Shown here piece after piece: positions 57,432-64,000 of a stretch of DNA of 64,000 bases; position 1 is the stretch's first letter, and each line of letters opens with the position of its first letter. The translations under genes and the position numbers were made by a program. This DNA is from Primula veris. Taxonomy: Eukaryota > Streptophyta > Magnoliopsida > Ericales > Primulaceae. The stretch covers positions 10,542,501 through 10,606,500 of the forward strand of contig OY821750.1 of the NCBI GenBank assembly GCA_963682055.1. Reading direction: 5' to 3'. Under the pieces are notes generated by a model. The model worked only from the letters and a program-made list of their open reading frames with translations, was not told the DNA's origin and ran no database searches.

Positions 57432-57518
57432 CTCTGTACACTTTGGCTTTTTATTTCTTTCAGTGATTGATATAGCTCAATATGTATATGATAAACTTGA
57501 AAGATGTATAAAATATGC

Positions 57519-58955
57519 ACACATATACGCGTATTTATATTAGTAACTTCATTTTTTTCAATCTACATTCGTCATGGTAGATAGCTACAAAGCTTCTTTC
57601 CCTTGAATTATTGCCTCTACCTAATACGGCTTCTTAATTGTTTTAAGTCTTCGCCCCTAACTTATTATATGTTTCATTTATATATACAGACATGTTGAGT
57701 CTTTTTATACAATAAAAGAGAGACCAGTAGATTAATTCACATTCGACCATATTATGGTCCCATGAATTATTGCCTTCATCTAATATGGTTTCAGAATAGT
57801 TTTTCTCCGGTACATGTAGGGCTTAAATGAGGTGAGCCGTTTGTAAAATCGTTCGTGTTCGTCTTGGCTAATTTTCGGTTAATGTTCGTTAATTTATAAA
57901 CGAACATGATAATGAATAAGAATATAGGGTTCGTCTATTAATTGAACTGAACATGAAAATCACTCTGTTCGTTTCGTTTTAACTCGTGTTCGTATAATTA
58001 TATATAAAATTTGATAAAATTAAAATACTAATTTTATTAATGATTTAACAAAAGCTAATTATTATTACTACAAATTAATAAACTTATTTATACTACAATA
58101 ATATGAATGATATGTTTGTATTATTTTAAACTTATTAAGATAATTTATATCATCATACTATAAATACAATCACTGATTTTATTGTTAAGTATGCTTGACG
58201 AGTAATCAATTATGCATATGTAAAAAAGAATTTATACAGTCATAGAATATATAAAATTAAAACAAAAAAAAAATGTTATAATCTCAATAGATTAATTAAC
58301 TAACGTTTTATTTATTTGTAGAAAATTTTATAATAGTAAACAATTTAATAATAAAAATACAATTATAATATATTGCAAAAAGAAAGAAAAAAAATACTAG
58401 TTTTAAAATTATTAAATTATTTGAATGAAAAGAGACGTTAACGAACGACTCGTGTATGACTCGTCAAATGTTCGGTTCATGTAAGTTAAACGTTCATTCG
58501 TATTTAAATGAACATGAACTGAATATGAACATGTGTTTTAGATCATGAACATGAACATGATCAAAAGCTTTATCGGCTCGTTTTGCTTGGTTTACAGCCC
58601 TAAGTACATGCTACACTCCACATGTAACATATTTGAATTCAATATTTTACATAAATATTCTTTTTGAGAAAACAATTTGTTTAGATATATATTATTCAAA
58701 AGTCATTTTATACAATATGGCTAAAACAACTAGAAACAGTAAGTCATATTACGATTTCATACTAATTCTCAAATGACTCCGAGATCAATTTTAAATTATA
58801 TATATAAATATGTAACCATGGTTTCTCACACCTTTTTTTTATTAACTCAAATAAACACTATTTAAGTTAATAAAAAATATGTGAGAAACAATGGTCATGA
58901 CATCATTATCGCATATTTTCTTATAAATATATATAAGAGTAAATTTCCATATTGA
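57519..58955. repeat. Duplicated segment, blocks Z and W, copy 2 (D2), with Copia-B empty site
   Basis: Collinear with 13781-14188 and 21033-22045 of copy 1. At about 58660-58700 the text AACAATTTGTTTAGATATA runs uninterrupted, whereas in copy 1 Copia-B sits exactly after GTTTA. This copy also lacks the 764-bp element at 21160-21923 but has the hAT-type insertion 57817-58602. Confidence 0.92.
57817..58602. mobile_element. hAT-type non-autonomous transposon (786 bp)
   Basis: Starts TAGGGCTTAAATGAGG and ends GGTTTACAGCCCTA, short terminal inverted repeats. Subterminal GTTCG and GAGCCG-type words are frequent at both ends. Flanks GGTACATG (57809-57816) and AGTACATG (58603-58610) form an 8-bp TSD with one mismatch. 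It is absent from the other duplicate copy. No transposase ORF. Confidence 0.85.
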
Positions 58956-60463
58956 AATTCCTATCTTCAGTTATAAAGTTATGGTTGCAACTGTAGTTAC
59001 AAATGTGGTTGCAACCAAGTTAATTACACTTGTTAACATTGGGCGCTTCTTTTTTATTTGGTGATAGATAAATTGCATGATAGTGTTGTGTTTCAATGAA
59101 TTTGGTATTCTTAATTAATAACCCCAATAAGCTCAGTTACTAATTATTGCTTTTATTTAGGGCTTGTTTCTCTGCAACTTTTATTTGTCTAAGAAAAAAA
59201 TGCTGAGTTTTCTGAAAGTAAAAGTGCTCAACTTTAAGCTGGTCAAGAGTACAGATTATTGTAAAATGGGTATATTAAAATAATAATTACGTTTGGCTTA
59301 AAATCTTCAGCCAGACAAGAACTTAATTTGGAAAAAGGGAAACTTAAATAATCATTCAACAGGTCATAACGACAAGGAATTTGGAAGTATTATGATAGAT
59401 GCTCCTTTGTTCCCGATTATGTAAATTTTCCTGACTTTTGTTATATTTAAGTACAAATTTTGTATTAAGATGATTTTTGGTATGTTTGGTGGCCAATTTT
59501 TACATCTTTGGTATAAACTCATTTTTTAACAATCACAAATTAATTGCCTTTATAGATTTTTAAACCTTGTTTTAGTTATTGTTTATGTTGCAATTTTTGT
59601 TTTTGGCTGATTACATTGATGATTAGTCTCTTGACGTTGTATATAGGTTATTTAAATTTAATTAAACTACAAAATAGAGCTGGGAGATTGCAACTTATGT
59701 ATTATACAGATATGAATCTTTAACTGTGTTCACCACTTACAAATAAGACCAAATTAAGCAATATAAGTATACCCATTTTCGTCAGATATATTCGCTGGAT
59801 TTAAAAGTTGCCATGTTGAGTTTTTTCTTCACAAAATTGAACACAAGTATTATGATCAAGAGTTTGATAATGTTCTGGAAAAGCAAAAAATAAGTGAAAA
59901 ACTGACTAGTTGATTTAGAGTCTTAAAAACACTAGGAAAACGTTCAAGATTCTAGCATTGCTTTTCCCTGGTCATACTGAGAATATTTAACTTTAGAAGA
60001 TCAATTGGTTATTTTGACGACGCTTGAAATCTTAAGCTATAAAAACTCAGCGTATGAACTCAGGTTTTTTCTTTCTCCCTTTTAAATTGGTCAGATTATG
60101 TTCAGTTACATCCACACAAATCTTAAGCATATCAATTAGAGTTTAAATATGATTTGTTTCATATGAGTCTCAAATTTCTGTGATGTTGATAGTTGGTATG
60201 AATTAGTTTTTACTACTCCATCATAGTTTTTTAACTTACACCTTAGCTCAGACTATTAATTTGTCTTTGTGGTTTTGCTTTTTTGCTTGTCTTATAATTT
60301 CCCCTTCAATATGGCTGGATTTACCTCGGTTTCTGGCCTTTTCAGGCATGTTACGTTTGTAAAACAAAAAAGCTTCGTACTCTTATTTTAGCTTTTAGCT
60401 TAAAAGCTTCCTCGAGATCCTATTTAGTCCAGTGTAATCAAGAACTATGAAAGTCTTTTCATC
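58956..60463. other. No gene recognised
   Basis: AT-rich with no ORF of note. Some stretches (59160-59250, 60300-60430) have intron-like T-rich runs and may belong to the decayed transposase gene downstream. Confidence 0.35.
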
Positions 60464-60540
60464 AACTTCATTTCCAAGGTTTCCTATATGATTATTTTTA
60501 AAACTTTATTTCCAAGGTTTCCTATATGATTATTTTTAAG
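60464..60540. repeat. 38-bp tandem duplication
   Basis: Two units sharing TTTCCAAGGTTTCCTATATG and ATTATTTTTAA. Confidence 0.9.
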
Positions 60541-60654
60541 AAAGTCGGATGTGTGACCCAGGAAAAGAGCAAGAAATTCAGAGAAATGAGGGCCAAGCAA
60601 AAACTCCAACACACTACGAGCCAATTAGGTTATGCTCGTTTGGCCCACAATATG
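60526..60654 (+). pseudogene. Plant transposase exon fragment (Ptta/En-Spm-like)
   Basis: The frame reads EKSKKFREMRAKQKLQHTT then GYARLAHNM and ends at ATGGTAAAC, a plausible 5' splice site. The pattern K.RE.RAKQ...HT....GYARL is typical of the conserved C-terminal region of plant Ptta/En-Spm transposases. No catalytic exons were found. It is probably the relic of a CACTA or related transposase gene. Confidence 0.4.
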
Positions 60655-62654
60655 GTAAACACTTTTTGTATTAAACTCTTTTTTTTCATTTGGTGCAACA
60701 TTTTGTGTGTATTTAAGTTCTGCTACCTATGTTCTTTGACTCTAGTTTTTAACTATTTGTTTATGTGCTTTATTTTTTCTCATATCGAAGAAAGAAAAAA
60801 GTCCCCCATGAACTATTATTTCACAGTCTTAAGTTTGGGCGAAATATCATGCGAAAAAATTAGATGGGAAACTTAGTACTCAAGATGTTGCGGAGTAAAT
60901 GGTAAAAAAAAAAAACTCATCATATATAGCTATTTATCATTTTTACATTGGTTATGTTTTCATGAACTTAATTTATTTTTGTGCATGTACTTGGTTTTGT
61001 ACCTGGTCAGTAAGCTCGAGGTCGAGAGCGTGGAATGGGTTTGGAGTTGACCTATTTACTTACACACATCGGTTTTCATCTATCTACTATCTGTAAAGGT
61101 ATTGTTACTTACTCATATATTACTTACTGATATAGTTTAAGTTGCCTTTTATTGATATAAAATGGTTTAATTGGTACGTTAATGTTATGTCTTTTGCATG
61201 GTGCCTAGCAAGCTTATATTAAATCTTTTGTTTTTAAGGCTAATGGTCAATTGGTCATACAATGAACGTGTTTGGTTGCATTTTAGGTGTATTAGCTGGA
61301 TTTGTTGAGTGTGAGAAACCTCGCCCTCTACAAAACCCCATCTTAAAAATTGGACTGTATTTGTTTTGTTCAATTTTAATGAACTTGTTTTGTTCTCTTT
61401 TGCTTTTAAGTTGGACTATACTTACTTCACCATCTTAATAAAGTTGAGCTATTCTGCTTAAAAGTTATGACCAAACAAGCCTCATGTTCTTTTGCATTTT
61501 ACAAACTAAAATACTAGAAAAGATTAGTTTTTATTAATTTTTTTCTTGGCCAGTACATGTAAATTCATATTAATCCTTTTTCTATATAGATGTGTGGTAG
61601 AGTGCCTTTTCGAGGTGGTCGTGAGACTGCAGGTCGTGAGTTTGCTGGTCGTGGAGATGGGAGTAGAAGGATTAAGCTAAGAAACAAATAAGTTTTCTCA
61701 AATTCAAGGTGAGAATAATTTTTTTGCTAAAATCAATAAATGTTGCAGATCTGTGATAATGATGTGCTATTTAGTTGTGTTTCATTTTGCTCTAATGTTG
61801 GTTTTGATCTATGGTTTTGTGCGGTTTATTACAGGTTGAATTACAAGAAAGATGGAGCTCTCATGACAAGTAGGTGGTTTTATTCTTTGACGAGCGCTCC
61901 ATTCTTCTGTTAAGTTCTTAAAGCTCATCCCTCCATCATAGCTCATCCCTTTATCTCGATAGAATGACAAACGCTCCGAACAGTGCACTGGAAAAGAAGT
62001 TGAGGCAAGATTTACTCTTTTCAGATGACGCTTCAACTACAAGAGTTGATTTCACGCTTACCACAGATACCGAAAGCTACAAAGTTTAGTTTTGATAGCC
62101 AACGACATTGGTTGATTAATAGGCTATTCACTAGTGTGTAATTTTGATGTATCGAATTTGTGAAGAAGTAGCCACTGACATTGGATGACTGGTAGGCTTG
62201 TTAAATATTGTTGTTGAAGTTGCATTGAATGTGTATTAATTATGAGCTTAGTTTTAGTTTGATAAGAAATTTGTTTATTTTTGTGATTAGCTCTTATAAT
62301 ACATTTTTATATATAAAAAAATATCTTATGATTATAAATTCAATATCAATGTTGTAACAAAAACAGCAACATGACTGAAATAGAAAAGCAACATGATACT
62401 CAGAGCAGCAACAAGGGAAAAATCCTTTTTAAATTCTATATTTTGTTAAATTTAACAACATATCACCTACACTTCAAATTGTGTTGCTTGTTTGGATCAA
62501 CTGAGAATTCAGCAACAACTTATTAATGTTGCTAAACTGTTGCCTTGTTCACCCGTCTGTTGCTAATTCTGTTACCGTCAGTTTTATAAGTGTTATAGAT
62601 CTGTTGCTAGTTATTGGTTAGCAACATAATTGATTAGTTAGCAGCAGTTTTACC
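60655..62654. other. Possible continuation of the decayed transposase gene, otherwise unassigned
   Basis: A short frame at about 61590-61690 follows TATATAG and reads MCGRVPFRGGRETAGREF before a stop; it could be a small exon. 61809-62036 is an unrecognised minus-strand frame. GTTGCTA and AGCAAC words cluster at 62350-62650. Confidence 0.25.
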
Positions 62655-62752
62655 CAGTGTTTTAAATAGCGTTATCACTACCGTAGTGTTTTTTTGAGAG
62701 AAACGCTAAAAGTGCAAATAGTGTTGCTACATAGCGCTTTGCGGTGTACTTT
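62655..62752 (+). repeat. AGCGCTATTT-type repeat, copy 2
   Basis: Inverted relative to 55400-55492. Shared words: TTTTAAATAGCGTTATC, GAGAGAAACGCTAAAAG and CATAGCGCTTTGC. Confidence 0.6.
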
Positions 62753-64000
62753 TTTTTTGTCTAAATATATAACAATATAGCATTAGATAGTAATACAATT
62801 TATACTAATTATGTTAACAAACTTAAAAAGTGAAAAATAACACGATGTATAGACCGTTTAATGAAGCAAATACATAATCCAATAGAACAAAATTACAATC
62901 TCGTAAATATATTATCCAATACAAGTATTAAAGTGAAAAGTAGAAGTAAGACGAGACATATTTAGCCTTCGAAACCATCATCTTCGCCCATTAAGAGAGT
63001 AAATATTAAATAATCTTCTTGTTGCTACTCTTAAGACACTGAATGTATAGCTGATTTTTACTCATCTTTCTCTTTCTGTTAAACATTAAAGAACTATTTT
63101 GTCATTAGCCTACGAATATTAATCAATTTCCATAGTTTTAATCTGGCCCTATAATTTCCTGTATTTAAGCTTTCAACAAATTTCAAAGCATTTTGAATTC
63201 ACAAACCCTTCAAGTTCTTAAATGAGTCGAGACATATAAGTGCATAATAATATCCTAATTATAGAAATGTTTAGTGACAAAATGTTAATACAAATTAAAC
63301 AGTTGTTACTTGTCAAATGAATACTTCTTTCTGATGAGGTATTACTATGTCATATACTGATCACTGGTGTATGTAGCAGAATCTCTATTCTTTTCTTGAG
63401 AGATTGTTCAAGCTTTGCCTTTTTGCTACTTTGCTTAAAAAAAGATTACAAGCTATACAGCATTTGGATATATGGTTTAAAAGCTAGTATTTCTTGGTCT
63501 TATGAGACTTGTTTGGTTACATTCCTTAAGCTCATCTTTTTTTCTTTTATAATTATAAGCTGCACCTCATTTGGATGACCAGCTTGAAAAGTGAGTTTTT
63601 CACAACTTGAGGATGCTACAAGGATACAGTAGCTGAACCTAGCTTCTTCCACTCGTTTAATAAGCTAGTTTGGTCTCTTAAAATCCAGAACCAAACAACC
63701 CTTGGCTTGAAAAAACCAATTCTTGTTTGCCAAAAGCCCAAAACTTAGCAGTTACAAACTTTATTCTTCTATTCAAACATGTAAATAACTCTTCAAATTA
63801 GACGGGAATCAACAGATTTTCCCCTTTACCCAGGTTTTACTTACTACTTTGTACATCAAATACGCCAACTTTGACAAAATATATCAACTTCAGTATTTCT
63901 GAATATTTTGTAAACTCCGGAAAACATCCGTATTACTGTTCTATCCACTGTCCTAGGCAAAAACATTCATATATTTACAACCAAATCCCCAAATTTCCCA
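62753..64000. other. No gene recognised
   Basis: AT-rich. No ORF with recognisable motifs. The frame 63396-63578 has none. AAGCTAGTTTGGTCTC and GCTTGAAAAG-type text near 63580-63760 could be MITE debris. Confidence 0.35.

Larger units (their letters stand above)
56221..57503. repeat. Duplicated segment, block Y, copy 2 (D2)
   Basis: Matches 6508-7423, with the 340-bp MITE as an extra insertion and small indels near 56905-56945. It carries the second copy of the small ORF. Confidence 0.9.

Overview
This looks like a transposon-dense nuclear region of a flowering plant, probably a eudicot with a large genome; I cannot name the species. The sequence is AT-rich, has no operons, and carries almost no intact host genes. 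Nearly all of it is nested LTR retrotransposons, small DNA transposons and their debris. Element boundaries below rest on LTR pairs, TG...CA ends, primer-binding sites (PBS), polypurine tracts (PPT) and target-site duplications (TSD) that I could read directly.

Layout: 1-3838 is the 5' part of a minus-strand Ty1/copia copy (Copia-A). 3839-6507 holds a Ty3/gypsy LTR with PBS and a possible copia LTR. 6508-7970 and 13781-22045 are pieces of a duplicated segment (D1), split by a gag-only gypsy derivative (E1, 7971-13780), Copia-B (14189-21032, TSD GTTTA) and an inverted-repeat transposon (21160-21923). 22046-26404 is a decayed copia interrupted by a short direct-repeat element and a gypsy solo LTR (E2). 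26405-29183 is mostly unassigned, with a RNase H-like remnant and one candidate host exon. 29184-41523 is a decayed Sirevirus-type copia (minus strand) whose 5' LTR is split by Copia-C (34004-41135, TSD AATAA). 42419-53582 is a near-complete but stop-ridden chromovirus-type gypsy (E3, TSD GCACT) containing a copia solo LTR. 53583-58955 contains a SINE-like relic, a miniature LTR element (TRIM), the second copy of the duplicated segment (D2), a 340-bp fold-back MITE and a hAT-type element. 58956-64000 is mostly unassigned with a plant transposase exon remnant.

The most unusual signal is in the Copia-A/B/C family. About 17 short stem-loops on the element's sense strand have different arm sequences but nearly the same 8-nt loop (CCTGTCGT or CCAGTCGN). 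The coding region is wrecked in both long copies, and both lack the reverse-transcriptase YVDD block, yet Copia-C's two LTRs differ by one base and one 12-bp indel. This suggests a non-autonomous family mobilised in trans, in which selection may act on RNA structure rather than protein. A second point is that the gypsy E1/E3 leader matches, in antisense, the U3 region of an unrelated copia LTR. A third is that D2 preserves the empty target site of Copia-B, so five or more insertions can be polarised from this window alone. The only host-like coding sequence with some comparative support is a small Ser/Ala-rich ORF present in both duplicate copies.
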